Shown here: in pieces, positions 1-10,493 of the stretch
Layout: the number at the start of each line of letters is the position of its first letter
How positions within the stretch are numbered: position 1 is the first letter of the stretch
From: Fulvia fulva
Taxonomy: Eukaryota; Ascomycota; Dothideomycetes; Mycosphaerellales; Mycosphaerellaceae
Length of the DNA stretch: 64,000 bases
NCBI RefSeq assembly: GCF_020509005.1
Contig: NC_063012.1
Coordinates: forward strand, 434,001 to 498,000
Reading direction: 5' to 3'
Made by a program: the position numbers and the translations under genes
The notes under the pieces: generated by a model
Told to the model about the DNA's origin: nothing
What the model saw: the letters and a program-made list of their open reading frames with translations, nothing else
Database searches by the model: none

Positions 1-735
1 TAAACAGGATTACTAGAGCTATAATAGTACCTAGATATAGCTAATGATAATGATAATGATAAGGCCAGACTTAGCATTCCCCCTTAGAAGAATTAGCTTA
101 TATATTACTGATCCCTCGTAGTAGTATATAAAGGCTCTAAAGAAGCTCTCTAGATACCTACGGTCGTACCTAGACCTAGGTCTTATATATAGAAAGGGAG
201 GGGGCAATCTCTAGGGATACTCGGACTCTAACTACGCTATAGACAAAGTGGATAGAGTCTCAATTCTAGGATACGTGTAGTTCCTTTATAGATCACCTAT
301 GTCCTAGATAAGTAGGAAGTAGAAGTCTATTATAACATTAACAATAGAAACTAAGTTTATAGCTATAAACGTAGCCGTAAAGTAGTTACAATTTCTTGCT
401 ACTGTCCTTAGGGAAATGGGGTGCCTAGAACTAGTGGGAAAGAGCTCTTTCTAGCCGAGTATAAGGGTAAGTAAGGGCACTGTTAACGAGCTAAGGCTAG
501 TTAAGCTTATAGGTAATAACTAAGCCGCTTTAATACTTATTAAAGATGCCTATATATATAAAAGGTTAAAGTATATTGATGTTGTATATAACTATATCAG
601 ACATCTCTAGTGGTAGAAGAAGATTATAGTAGACTACTACTATATAAAGGACATAGCTACTAATAGGTTAATAGAGCCCCTTAATAGCTAGTAGTTCCAA
701 AACTTTATAAGGTAGCTCTAGCTTACGTAAAGGGA
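1..735 (+). mobile_element. Ty1/copia pol 3' end (RNase H), RIP relic, cut by window edge
   Basis: One plus-strand frame reads as the end of a copia polyprotein. Recognisable pieces are GYSDSNYA near 217-240, an SPMS[W] stretch near 295, and KYIDVVYNYIRHL near 570-610, which is the usual copia RNase H ending. The frame has many TAG codons where Q or W is expected, as RIP produces (CAG or TGG to TAG). No long open frame survives. The reverse transcriptase part would lie left of the window. The element is dead; its boundary on the right is uncertain. Confidence 0.8.
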
Positions 736-810
736 TTATAGGAGACTATGTGGCCTAAGTAGGAGTGTTAAGAACATACAGGCCGTAGGACAAGTATATA
801 GGTATAGGTG

Positions 811-900
811 TGTTATATAACTAGATTACGTGACTAGGGTTTACTAGCCTATAGGCTAGTAAACATCCGGACACCTAGAATCTACCTATACTAATACTAG
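811..900 (+). repeat. Possible start of a copia 3' LTR with a 26-bp perfect palindrome
   Basis: Just downstream of the copia pol relic a TGTTATATAA start at 811 could be the first bases of the 3' LTR. Positions 839-864 form a perfect 26-bp palindrome centred on CCTATAGG. The 12 bases after it (865-876, atccggacacct) occur again at 62534-62545 in the other repeat island. The LTR call is inference because the partner LTR lies outside the window. Confidence 0.35.
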
Positions 901-1556
901 CGATACTATATATAGATATACGCTATCCTATTAGGTCCTTCTTCGTCTTTCGTGTAATCCGCCGTCTTCTCCTACTACGTAACTCGTACCTATTTAATAT
1001 AGTCTAGAATTTGCTTAACTTCCTATTAATCGGGTTCGGTAGGATCGGCTTCGTATTATTCGTCGTCGACAATTCGGATCGGTAGTAGTACGGGTTATGT
1101 CTGTCCTATAACCGGCGGATAAACTAGTATAAGAAGGTATAAGTAGAAGCGATTATCGATATTTAAAGTAGGTAGGAGCTCTACTTTATTAGTATTACCC
1201 GGTAGTACCTCCGTAATTACGTACGGTCTAGACTACTTTACGTCTATCTTACGAGAAGGTCTCTCTATCGTCTAGTTCTTAGTACTTACCTATACTTCGT
1301 CGCCTTCGGCGTACCGTAGTATAGGTATACGCGTCTAGTTTACGTACTTAGCTTAGACTACTTATATTAAGGCTATCTACTATCGTAAGTGTTAGTATAT
1401 CTCTTATATCTTAGCCGTAAACTTGTCCGCGGACTAGGCGTCTAGTCGCTATTTATATAGTATTAGTAGTATAGGTAAGTCTAAGTCGAACTTAGAGAAC
1501 CTTAGATTACGCCTAGTATTAGTATAGAACGGCGAGACGCCTATTATTACGGACAC
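900..1556 (-). mobile_element. Ty3-like (Gypsy) integrase C-terminal part, RIP relic, fragment 3 of 3
   Basis: Read on the minus strand, 1556 to about 1100 matches the end of a fungal Ty3-like integrase. It shows VSPFYTNT near 1535, then RFSKFDLDLP, and further on a PGNTNKVELLP-like stretch that is typical downstream of the core. TAG codons stand where Q or W is expected. This fragment is continuous in reading frame with 4896-5390 once the LINE at 1571-4881 and one copy of its target duplication are removed. The stretch about 900-1100 may be the tail of the same polyprotein, but I cannot be sure. Confidence 0.75.
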
Positions 1557-1570
1557 TATATTATTTACTA
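1557..1570. repeat. Target-site duplication, left copy, of LINE A
   Basis: The 14 bases tatattatttacta lie directly before the LINE and are repeated exactly at 4882-4895 directly after its (atct)n tail. Removing the insert and one copy restores the integrase frame across the junction. Confidence 0.9.
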
Positions 1571-4500
1571 GGTCGACGACGAGAATCACCTGTACGTGGT
1601 GTCGGCTACGAACCTCTCGTCTAGCTACGAGAGAGCCAAGTATTCTCACGCTGGAGCGTCGTGGGCGCGACGGGCGCGTAGCGTAGGCGAAGCCGCGGCG
1701 AACAGAGGACTACCAGCAAAACGGGTATGAAAACCATCCGACGAGCGTGTACTCGTGTCGGGAGCGAGTCCCTCTTCTTTCTACGTGTAAGAAGGGCGCG
1801 GAACCGTGGCCTATACGCTCGACAGGACACCTCTGGTATGAGTGCAGAATTTTCACCTCCGGAGACCGCAAACCGAGCGGGCTAAGCGACGAACATTGGA
1901 CGAGCGGACTACAGAACAACAACTGAGCGGACTATGCAACGGCGTCGAGCGGACTACGAAACAATCTGGTGTTTGCCAGCGGGCAATGCGGTGGGTAGGT
2001 GGACACGCGACGAAGCCTGTAAGGGCCTGTTGAACACCCGGTATGGGAACGAGGGTTTTGCCTGAGGCACTGCCTGTCCCGCTACACAACGCACCTAGTC
2101 TGACATGGTAGATTGCGACGAGGAAAAGACGATAGCCTGAGCAAGGAAAAGACGGCTGTTAGGACGGGGAAAAGACGTACAATGCAAGTGGATTAGTTCT
2201 GTGATCGGGGAGGATCGAGGGCAGGGTGATAAGGAACTTCATATTGGTTAGTAGGTGGAAACGCAAGGAGTACGCTGCCCGGCGTGGTGTGTGCCCCGAG
2301 CAGACCTGCGAGGCATGGACGGCCGCTTTCTAGAGATAGGCTGCGGTAACGCGAAGGGCGTCAAAACCTGGGGCGTGGTGTACACTGGCAGCGACGGCTG
2401 ACACTGTCTGTACAGCCCGAGAGGACGGATGCGCATGTCGGTCAATAGAGAGCACTAAAGGGCTCAGGCCTATGGAGGTGGATATTGGCTTAAGGAGCAA
2501 ACAGGGAGGGAGGGCGTAGAGGGAAGCTTTTGCTCCGGGCTAACCTCTCGAAACGAGGCTACACGGTGGTGCTAGATGAGTGGGAAAGCGCGGTTAAGAC
2601 TTGTCACCTTATCTCGTAGCTAGCTTGCTAAATACGATTCCTTCCTTGCCCTGGACATGGATTGGGCGGTTAGCCCTAACACAGTAACAGGAGTCATAAG
2701 TAAGCTAAAGGGACGAAAAGCCCCAGGCCCAGACAGGATACCAAACGTACTGCTAAAAGAGTGTAGAGAAGAGATCGCGCCGAGCCTTGCAAACCTATTT
2801 ACCGCGTGCCTACGGCTAGGGTATCACCCGAAGCCGTACAGAGAGTCTATGACAGTAGTACTACGCAAGCCACAGAAGGAAGACTATACTCAGCCCAAGT
2901 CGTACAGACCAATAGCACTTCTAAATACGATAGGGAAGGTCCTAGAAAAGATAGTAGCCCAGAGACTTACGCAGCTTGCCGAGGACAACCACGTACTCCC
3001 AGCAACACAGATGGGGGGAAGAAGCCAGCGATCGACACTAACAGCAATGGAGCTAATTACGGAGCAAATCCAGACCCTCTGGCACTACGGCAGGAACCGA
3101 GCGGCGTCCTTACTATCCCTCGACATCGCAGGGGCCTTCGACAACGTCTCACACCAAAGGCTAATACATATCCTACAGCAGAAAGGCATCCCCCAGTGGG
3201 CAACGTCGTTCGTCTTCTCCTTTCTCCAGGAACGGACGACATACCTAGTCCTAGGAAGGTACACGTCCGACCCGGTGAAGGCAGAGACTGGAATACCTCA
3301 GGGATCTACTCTCTCCCCTATCCTGTTTCTAATATTTATGTCGGATCTAATCCCCCTACTCACCTCTCCGCAAACCTCAGCATCGGGGTTCGTAGACGAT
3401 ACAAACATCCTAGCCTGGTCAGACTCGACAGAAGAGAACTGTCGCCTCCTTGAAGATAGGCACAAGAAATGCGAGGAGTGGGCAAAGAAGCATGGTGCCC
3501 GGTTCGCCCCTGAAAAGTACCAACTTATACACTTCAGTAAAGCGAGAACACACCATAATATGAAGGCGGCGGTAAGAATCCAAGGCTACGAGACCAAGCC
3601 ATCAGCGGAGCTACGAGTACTAGGGATCTGGCTCGACCCGAAGCTAAGCTGGAATGTACAGATTAAGAAAGCCCAGAGTCGAGCGCAAGTCAATGAAGCC
3701 TCGATAAAGAGGCTTACGGCATCTACATGGGGAGCAACATTCGACAAGGCAAGAGTAATGTATAAGGCGATCGTCAGACCAGCTATGTTGTACGGGGCAC
3801 AGATTTGGGGAACAGGAGGCGCAGGCAAGCCGATCCCGAAACGGATAGAGCAACCCCTAAACAGGACACAGGCAGGCAACCTACGTAGGGTACTAGGCGC
3901 ATACAAGACAACGTCAACAAGCACGGTAGAAATGGAGACAGGAATACCACCAATCGGCCAGTACATCCGGGGAATGAGAATTCAATACGCGGCAAAGACG
4001 ACAGGTTACCTAGCACAAACCACGATCCAGGAGGCAAAGAATAAGATAGAAAGCCGCTACCGGAGAGGGGCAGGATATAGGACAAGCCAAAAAGAGGATG
4101 ACCTTACGACCTTTACGGCCGTACAGACAAGCACCGAATGGCTAGCACGAAAGGAGGAGGAGCGTAGGACTCGCCAGGCCGGCGGGAGCAAGGCTAAGAC
4201 CCAAAACCTAGCGGAACAGATAGCGAGCTGCCTATGGGAGCAGGACTGGAAAAGGAAGCCCCCTAAGACAACAGGCCCGATAGCGCTCCGAGCCTTCCAG
4301 AGACACAATTACCAGCTATATAGGGACCTGACAAGGGCCGAAGCAAGCATAGCGATCCAAATCAGGTCCGAACACATTGGATTAAGGGCCTACCTGTTCA
4401 GAAGACGCGCACTAGACATCTATAGCCCAGCCTGCCAGTGTGGCTACCCATCGCAAAACCCAGAACATATGCTACTACGATGCCCGCAGTGGGCGAGAGG

Positions 4501-4881
4501 CAGGGGAAATTGGAGGCACCAAGCGGGAAGGAGAGACTACAAGTCAATTATTAGGGACAAAGGCAACATTCGCCGAATCTCTCGGTGGATACTACAGCAG
4601 GGATACCTCCAGCAGTTTAGCCTCGCGAGCGAGACGGAGGAGTGGATAGACAAGAGGCGGAAGCGAGGGGGGTTGCAGATAGGGTAGTCATCAGGGCAGG
4701 CCCATGACACTAGCGTACCCCTAACAAGGGAAATTTAAGACGACAACGAGGAGGAAAAGACAGGCGGGAAGGAGGAGGGGTTTTCACCAACACGGTTTCC
4801 CCTCTATATATACAAAAACAAGATAGCATAGCTGCATAGGCCAAAGGGCACTACAACAGCTTAATGAAATATCTATCTATC
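1571..4881 (+). mobile_element. LINE A (non-LTR retrotransposon, Tad1-like), barely RIPed, internally deleted
   Basis: The element is bounded by a 14-bp target duplication and ends in the microsatellite-like tail atctatctatctat. It aligns over its length with the RIP-ruined copy at 10494-14124. Its 1.08-kb leader (1571-2645) has short internal repeats (gagcggacta near 1900-1960; ggaaaagacg near 2115-2175) and no long frame. Relative to the other copy it lacks about 305 bp between 2649 and 2650, a segment that in the other copy encodes the linker before the reverse transcriptase. CpA and TpG are common here, so it escaped RIP or inserted after RIP acted on its surroundings. Confidence 0.9.
2657..4687 (+). 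CDS. LINE A reverse transcriptase ORF (676 codons, lacks endonuclease)
   Basis: This open frame encodes a reverse transcriptase for target-primed integration. Motifs in order: KAPGPDRIPN (about residues 22-31), the YRPIALLNT motif, LLSLDIAGAFDNVSHQRL, GIPQGSTLSP and the catalytic GFVDDTNILAW (FVDD form of YxDD). Near the C-terminus a CQCG...H....C zinc-binding pattern (about residues 595-612) matches the end domain of Tad1/I-like LINEs. No apurinic endonuclease and no gag-like ORF1 precede it. The ATG at 2657 is only the first in frame after an internal deletion, so the natural start is probably lost. It might supply RT in trans but is unlikely to move alone. Confidence 0.85.
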   Translation: MDWAVSPNTVTGVISKLKGRKAPGPDRIPNVLLKECREEIAPSLANLFTACLRLGYHPKPYRESMTVVLRKPQKEDYTQPKSYRPIALLNTIGKVLEKIVAQRLTQLAEDNHVLPATQMGGRSQRSTLTAMELITEQIQTLWHYGRNRAASLLSLDIAGAFDNVSHQRLIHILQQKGIPQWATSFVFSFLQERTTYLVLGRYTSDPVKAETGIPQGSTLSPILFLIFMSDLIPLLTSPQTSASGFVDDTNILAWSDSTEENCRLLEDRHKKCEEWAKKHGARFAPEKYQLIHFSKARTHHNMKAAVRIQGYETKPSAELRVLGIWLDPKLSWNVQIKKAQSRAQVNEASIKRLTASTWGATFDKARVMYKAIVRPAMLYGAQIWGTGGAGKPIPKRIEQPLNRTQAGNLRRVLGAYKTTSTSTVEMETGIPPIGQYIRGMRIQYAAKTTGYLAQTTIQEAKNKIESRYRRGAGYRTSQKEDDLTTFTAVQTSTEWLARKEEERRTRQAGGSKAKTQNLAEQIASCLWEQDWKRKPPKTTGPIALRAFQRHNYQLYRDLTRAEASIAIQIRSEHIGLRAYLFRRRALDIYSPACQCGYPSQNPEHMLLRCPQWARGRGNWRHQAGRRDYKSIIRDKGNIRRISRWILQQGYLQQFSLASETEEWIDKRRKRGGLQIG

Positions 4882-4895
4882 TATATTATTTACTA
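4882..4895. repeat. Target-site duplication, right copy, of LINE A
   Basis: Exact repeat of 1557-1570, directly after the LINE tail. Confidence 0.9.
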
Positions 4896-5390
4896 TAAAC
4901 TTAGCTAATAGAGTCTAACCTAGCTAGTCGTCCTAGGTATAGTTAATAAAGATACGTAGGTATTACTCTATTACTTTGTTTATATTCTCCGACTATCTAT
5001 CTATAGCTAGGTAGAACGACGAAGATAGCTTTCGATTAATACTAAGTAGCGCGTATATCCTACGCTAGAATACGGAAACCTATTACGTACTACGATCCGA
5101 GATAATAGACTTCGGGAGCCTATGTCTACTAAACACGTACTTAAGGAATACTAGTCCGTAATACTCTACTATTATCGAGGTAATAGGAATGATATATCGC
5201 TCCTTAGTTAAGCGGTATATAACGGTTATAATGTTCTCGTACATTTGTCCGTCGACTACGCTTATTCCCTTCGGTAGTTTAAGTACGAAGTCAATAGAGA
5301 TATCCTCCTAAGCGCTAAATAGTACTAGTAGCGGTCTTAATAGCCCTAGGTACTAGATGTTAGTGTTCTTATTCGTACGGTAAGCGCGGT
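4896..5390 (-). mobile_element. Ty3-like integrase core, RIP relic, fragment 2 of 3
   Basis: On the minus strand this reads as the catalytic core of a Ty3-like integrase: ISIDFVLKLPKG, then YENIITVIYRLTKERYI, then LPKSIISDRST (a RIPed form of SDRGxQ). Stops fall at expected Q or W positions. The frame runs on into 10292-10490 upstream and into 1556 downstream once the two LINE insertions are removed. Confidence 0.85.
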
Positions 5391-5404
5391 AGGTACGTAT
5401 ATAG
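5391..5404. repeat. Target-site duplication, left copy, of LINE D
   Basis: The 14 bases aggtacgtatatag at the 3' end of the minus-strand LINE are repeated exactly at 10278-10291. Confidence 0.92.
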
Positions 5405-5599
5405 ATAGATAGATAGATGATTCATTTACCCGTTGTGGTGCCCTCCGGCCTATGCGGGTTTATGTCTATATATGTTACTGCATAAGGTAGGAAACCTATT
5501 CCTAGGTAAAAACCTCCTCTCCTTCTCTAATAGCTTCCTTGCCATGAGTTCTCAGTTTTCCTTCCATTAGGGTGCACTAGTGTCATGGTGGTTAGCCTC

Positions 5600-8500
5600 T
5601 GACTACCTTGTCTGCAACCCTAGAGTTGTCCCCCTCTTCCTGCTCTCCTCCTCCTTCTTTCTCTCCTCAATCCATCTCTCTGTTTCCCTAGTAAGAGAGA
5701 ACTGCTCCAAAAATCCTTGGTGGATGATCCACCTTGTAATTCTCTGGAGGTCTCCCTTGATGCTGATCATGGCTTGGAAGTTTCTGTTCCTTGCCCTTGC
5801 CCTCCATTCACCTCTCCCTGTGCTCCATTCTTTGCAAACCAGAAGTCTATGTTCGACATTCTGGGACAGGTAGCCGCATGGGCAACTCTTGTCTTCGATA
5901 CCTGGGACTTTTCTCTGATGCAGGTACGCCCTGACTCCGATGTGTTCAGAGCGGATTTGTATTGCTATGCTTGCTTCTGACCTGGTCAGGTCTGAGTACA
6001 GTAGGTAGTTGTGGCTACCAAACTGTTGGAGTGCCTTTAGGGTTCCTGGCCTCTATAGGGTTCTTGTCCATTCAGTCTTCTAGAGGAGTCCTGCCATCCT
6101 TTCAGCTAGAGACTATTGCTTCTTCCCTTGGCTAGCTGCTAATCCTCTCCCTTGAGCCCTTCTGTCCTGTTCCTGCTAGGCTAGGTGCAGCTGTTCTGTT
6201 AGTTCTTTGAACTTCTGCAGGTCCTGCTACTTCTGTAGGGCTGGATTGGGTCTTGCTTGTCTGTGCCTTCTTGTGCACTGGCTCCTGATTTTGTTGACTG
6301 CCTTCTAGATTACTAGCTAGGCTAGGTATGCAGACGTCTTTCCTACATACTGGTATCTCAACCCTTGAAGGTAGAGCTTGGCTAGTAGGGAGCCAGACTC
6401 CATTTCGACCACCCTTGTTAGAGTTGACTTGTATACTCCAAGCACCTTTTTCAGACAGGAGGCTTGGGCTCTGCTAATGGGATCTGCAATTCTCTTTAGG
6501 ATCTTGTCTTAGGCTGACTAGATCTGGGCTCTATATAGCATGGCTAGCTTCACAATAGTCTTGTACATAACCTTTGCTTTCGCAAATGTGGCTCCCTATA
6601 TAGAGGCTGTAAGCCTGTCAATTGATTGCCTGCTGTTGTCTGCTCTTGCCTGTGCTTTCTTGACCTGTGGTCCCTAGCTGAGCTTTGGATCCATCCATAT
6701 TCCTAGCACCCTTAATTCACTTGAGGGTTCTGTTGTGTGTCCCTGAATAGTGATTGGGGCTTGCATATTGTGTCTGTTTCTAGCTCTACTGAAGTGGATG
6801 AGTTGATACTTCTCTAGGGCAAATCTGGCTCCATGTTTCCTGGCCCATTCCTCACATTCCTTGTGTTTCTTCTGCAAGATTCTGCAGTTCTCTTCTGTGC
6901 TGTCTAACCAGGCTAGGATGTTTGTGTCATCCACAAACCCTGAGGCTGATGTGTTTCTAGAGTTTAGCTTTGCTAGCAGGTCTGCCATAAAGAGGAGAAA
7001 CAGGATTGGAGACATTGTTAATCCCTGTGGGATTCCTGTCTCTGTAGGCATGCTGTCAGATTTGTATCTGTCCAGTCTTAGTCTTGTGGTTCTGCCTCTA
7101 AGGAAGGACTGGATGAACTGGACTGTCCAGTTAGGGATAGCCTTCTGTTTCAGGATGTGGATCAGCCTCTGGTGTGAGACATTGTCAAAGGCTCCTGATA
7201 TGTCCAGTGAGAGGAGTGTGGCTGCTTTGTTGTTCCCAAAGTGCCATAGGGTCTTGATCTGCTCTGTGATAAGTTCTACAGCTGTTAGTGTTGATCTTTG
7301 TTTCCTGCCTCCCATCTGTTCTTCAGGAAGGATTCCATGTTCTTCAGCTAGGTTTGTCAGCCTTTCTGCTATGATCTTTTCCAGGAGTTTGCCTAGTGTG
7401 TTGAGCAAGGCAATAGGTCTGTATGCCTTTAGCTTTGTGTAGTCCTCTTTCTGTGGTTTTCTCAAGACCACAGTCAGTGACTCCTTAAAGTATTTAGGGC
7501 AGTGTCCTTGGGCCATGCACTGTGAAAAGATGTTTGACAGTGCAGGGGAGATCTGGTCCTTGCATGTCTTGATGAACAAGTTTGGAATCCCATCTGGTCC
7601 TGGGGCCTTGTTTCCTGAGAGTCTCTTAATGATGCTCTTGATCTCTCCCTCTCCCACTATGCAGGATTGCTCTAGTGGTGTTGGATACACACTGCCCTCC
7701 AGATCCTGCAGGTCAGCTTCTACCTGTGTGCCAAAGAAATGTTTCCCCAATGCCTGTGCCTTTCCTGGGAGAGTGTGTTGGATTACTCCTTCCTGGTCTT
7801 CAATGTTTGGAAACTGGGGCAGCATGTTTCTGTCCTGTGTGGGTTGTCTTGCCCACTTTGCTAGTTTCCACATCTTCTCAGGATTCTGGGTAATGGATCC
7901 AACTGTTGACCTCCACTCCAGCATCTTGTCCCTCTTGATCTGGGCCTTCTTGTCTCTGGTTGCCTGGTTGTATCTGTCCCATGCTTCCTGGGAGTGGCTC
8001 TGGGTAAGGGCTCTCCTGGCCTGCCTGGCTGCCTTGACCTTCTCTGAGCATTCCTTTGTCCAGAATGGCTTCTGGTACAGTGACTGTTTCTTTTCTCTGG
8101 TGTGGGCTGCCGCAGTTTCCTGCATTGTTCTAACCAGTTCTGCCACTGCTTGGTCTATGTCTAAGGCTGTTTCCAGTCTCCTGGTCTCTAGTCCAGCTAG
8201 CTTCTGTTCCAGGTCTTGTCTGATCTGTTCCCAGTTGGCTGCCTTCCAGGCCAGCTGAGGTTCTAGGTCTCCTTCCTGCTGTGTCTGTGTTTCAAACTCC
8301 ACCTGAATTGGGAGGTGATCTGATGAGGACTCCAAGTCCTGGTTAACCCAGCATCTGGTGACCTTCTGCTGCAGGTCATGTGATGCAAAGCACAGGTCAA
8401 TGGTGCTTGAGCTTGCTCTCTGTGACCAGGTAGTTAGGCCCTTTGGGGTAACTAGGTGCATGTTGTTGCTTTGGGTAGTGGAGAGGAGTCTGTTAGCTAG

Positions 8501-8900
8501 GAAGTGATGGGCAGGTGCAAAGTCTGATCCCTATGTAGGATGGTGCAAGTTGAAGTCTCCCAGCACGATGTGTTGGGAGTCACTCTACAAGATGTCTGGC
8601 AGCTGTTGTAGTGTGCCCAGCTGGATGCTGCTTCTGGAGCTAGGGGGTGGGTTGTATACACTGTGGATGTGGATGCTGCCTTGGTTAGTGTTGAGTCTGA
8701 CTGAGGTGATGTCTCCCCCTTCCTGTTGGATTTGTTCCCAGCTGTCTGTTGCCATCTCTTTGCTGATGTACATGCATGTTCTAGGGGTGCCTTGTTTGGC
8801 TAGGAGTATGTGATACCTTGGGTCGTTAGCAGTAGATGGTCTGTTAGATTTGCTGTTGATCCAAGGTTCCTAGACTGCAATAACTAGGTGTTTCTTTGGG
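5600..8900 (-). pseudogene. LINE D ORF2: endonuclease plus reverse transcriptase, broken by stops
   Basis: From high to low coordinate: an AP-endonuclease-like domain with LGDFNLHHP near 8545-8570 and SSSDHLPIQ near 8320; then the longest open piece (8461-6674, 595 codons) with KAPGPDGIPN, YRPIALLNT, LLSLDISGAFDNVSHQRL, GIPQGLTMSP and the catalytic GFVDDTNILAW. Frame-preserving TAG codons interrupt it near 8533 and 8588 and again downstream of 6674. The remaining C-terminal part (6673 to about 5600) is readable only in pieces. The protein would be an enzyme that nicks target DNA and reverse-transcribes the element RNA; this copy is not functional. Confidence 0.85.
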
Positions 8901-8985
8901 TCCAGTGCTTAGAGAAAGCTTCTCTAGACCTTGTGCTGGCTTTTGTTGACGTTGTACTGGATAGTGGTAAGATTGGGTGTCTCAA

Positions 8986-10170
8986 TCATGACTCATCTAT
9001 GCTGGTCTCCTGCTGGTCTTCTCGTGCTTCCTGCTGCTGGCTGCTATTTGGGATTGTGGTAAGGTTGAGCCTGCTTTGTGACGGGTCTCTTCCTGCATCC
9101 ACAATTGATTTTGGTCTACCCATAGCAGGGTGGCCTTGGGCCTGTGTGGTCTCTTCTGTTCTGCCTCTTTTCAGAGGGTTGTAGACAGTCCTTAGGGGTT
9201 CTTGGGTGATTGTCCCTGTCTGGAATCTGATAGGGGTGTTGATCCTGGCTTCTCTTGCCCTCCTCTTTGCCTCAATCCTAGCTGTGCAGTCTTGGGACCA
9301 GGAAGGGTGTTTCTTTCCACAGCATGCACATCTGGCTTCACTCTTTGGGGCTGTGCAATTCTGTACTTTGTGGCTACCAGCACAGTGGGAACAAGTGTCC
9401 TTTTGGCTTGGGCATCTAGTAGAGATATGACCATACTGTTGGCACTTGAAGCATTGCAGTAGTCTGTAGGTGCTTCTATGGATTTCTGTGTCCATTCTTT
9501 CGCATTCCCAGAAGATGCCCTTGTCAAGCACGGTGTTTGCCTGTTCTACAGTGCCTATCCAGAGCACTAGAGAAGACTCTCTCTTTGTGTCCTTTGTCTT
9601 TCTGTTGACCCATGCTGCTTTTGTGATCTGTAGCCCTGGGCATATAGCCTGGTTCTGGTCCTGTAGCCTCTTAAGGTCTCCTTCAATGCCAAACTTTGTG
9701 GTCATCCTATAGGCGATAACTATATTTTGTTGGTGTGAGACCTTAGCCGTCTTGCCTAGTTTGACTGTCCACTCCTTCTGTGTCTCTAGCCTCTTCCTGT
9801 CTTGCTCCTATGCTATGAACAGCTTAAGGACACCTCCCTTCTCTTTCCTGGCTCTAATGATGCCTTGTATCCCAATCTTCTATATGATCTCCTTGCCTGA
9901 CAGGCCCTTAATCTCTTTCTGCTCTTGCTGGTCGGAAATGTAGATCTTGATAGCTGTTTTCTGGGGGGGAGGGTTTTGGGATGCAATTGCTGCCCAGGTT
10001 GGTTGGCTTGGTTTCTGGCCTTCCTGTGTCCTCTTCTTTGCTGCTGCTGCTACTGTCCTGTTAATGATCTGTCCTGTTTGGCTCCTTAGTGCCTTTAGCC
10101 CTCCAAGGAGCTCCAAAATCATCCCCTTAAGTGCTCTTTCTGGGTGCTCGCCATCTCCTGCCATTGCCAT
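8986..10170 (-). pseudogene. LINE D ORF1: gag-like RNA-binding protein with three zinc knuckles
   Basis: The N-terminal piece is 10170-9880 and the C-terminal piece 9705-8986, in one frame split by two or three TAG codons (9880 and near 9806). The C-terminal part carries three Cys/His knuckles: CFKCQQYGHISTRC, CSHCAGSHKVQNC and CACCGKKHPSWSQDC, the usual nucleic-acid-binding array of LINE ORF1. Such proteins coat the element RNA. The N-terminal ATG at 10170 is about 108 nt inside the element end. Confidence 0.85.
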
Positions 10171-10277
10171 TGTTTCTGCCTTCCTGCAGACCTCCTTCCA
10201 CTCGTTACTCTCCTGCTACTGGTCGTTTCCTGCGATCGCTATCATCGTGTCCCTTTGCTTCCCTTAACCTATCTATC

Positions 10278-10291
10278 AGGTACGTATATAG
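10278..10291. repeat. Target-site duplication, right copy, of LINE D
   Basis: Exact repeat of 5391-5404, at the 5' end of the minus-strand LINE. Confidence 0.92.
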
Positions 10292-10490
10292 CTCTTAACA
10301 AATCGTGCGATACCTAGCTAGGTATAGTTACGAGCTACTAATTTATACGTCTTCTTGTCCCCTAAGTAACTAGCTACTATATAGTCGTAGAAAGCCTATA
10401 TAATACGAGTACGTACCGGGATTTCACCTTTATCTAGATTGTCTTCTAACTCCGGAGGACCGAATAGGCTATAACTACTATATATATTCT
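10292..10490 (-). mobile_element. Ty3-like integrase zinc-binding part, RIP relic, fragment 1 of 3
   Basis: On the minus strand the sequence reads AFYDYIVASYLGDKKTYKL, then GIARFVKSYIRT, which matches the HHCC zinc-binding domain of Ty3-like integrases with His and Cys changed to Tyr by C-to-T or G-to-A mutation. The frame continues at 5404 after removing LINE D. No protease or reverse transcriptase segment is seen to its right; LINE copies follow instead. Confidence 0.8.
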
Positions 10491-10493
10491 TAG

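Larger units (their letters stand above)
5405..10277 (-). mobile_element. LINE D, full-length Tad1-like element, minus strand, lightly mutated
   Basis: A 4.87-kb non-LTR element with a gag-like ORF1 (10170-8986), an endonuclease/reverse transcriptase ORF2 (about 8900-5600) and an (atct)n tail at 5405-5424 read on the minus strand. Exact 14-bp target duplications flank it. It sits inside the zinc-binding part of a Ty3-like integrase gene. CpA and TpG are still common, so RIP was light, but several TAG codons break both ORFs. Its terminal tail resembles those of the other three LINEs here. Confidence 0.92.

Noticed and set aside
1890..2180. CRISPR-like array from the short repeats in the LINE leader
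   Set aside because: The repeats are short, irregular and shared with LINE B in a eukaryotic transposon; there are no uniform spacers.
7515..8258. A 247-codon plus-strand frame in LINE D
   Set aside because: It is antisense to the reverse transcriptase ORF2 and has no recognisable family.
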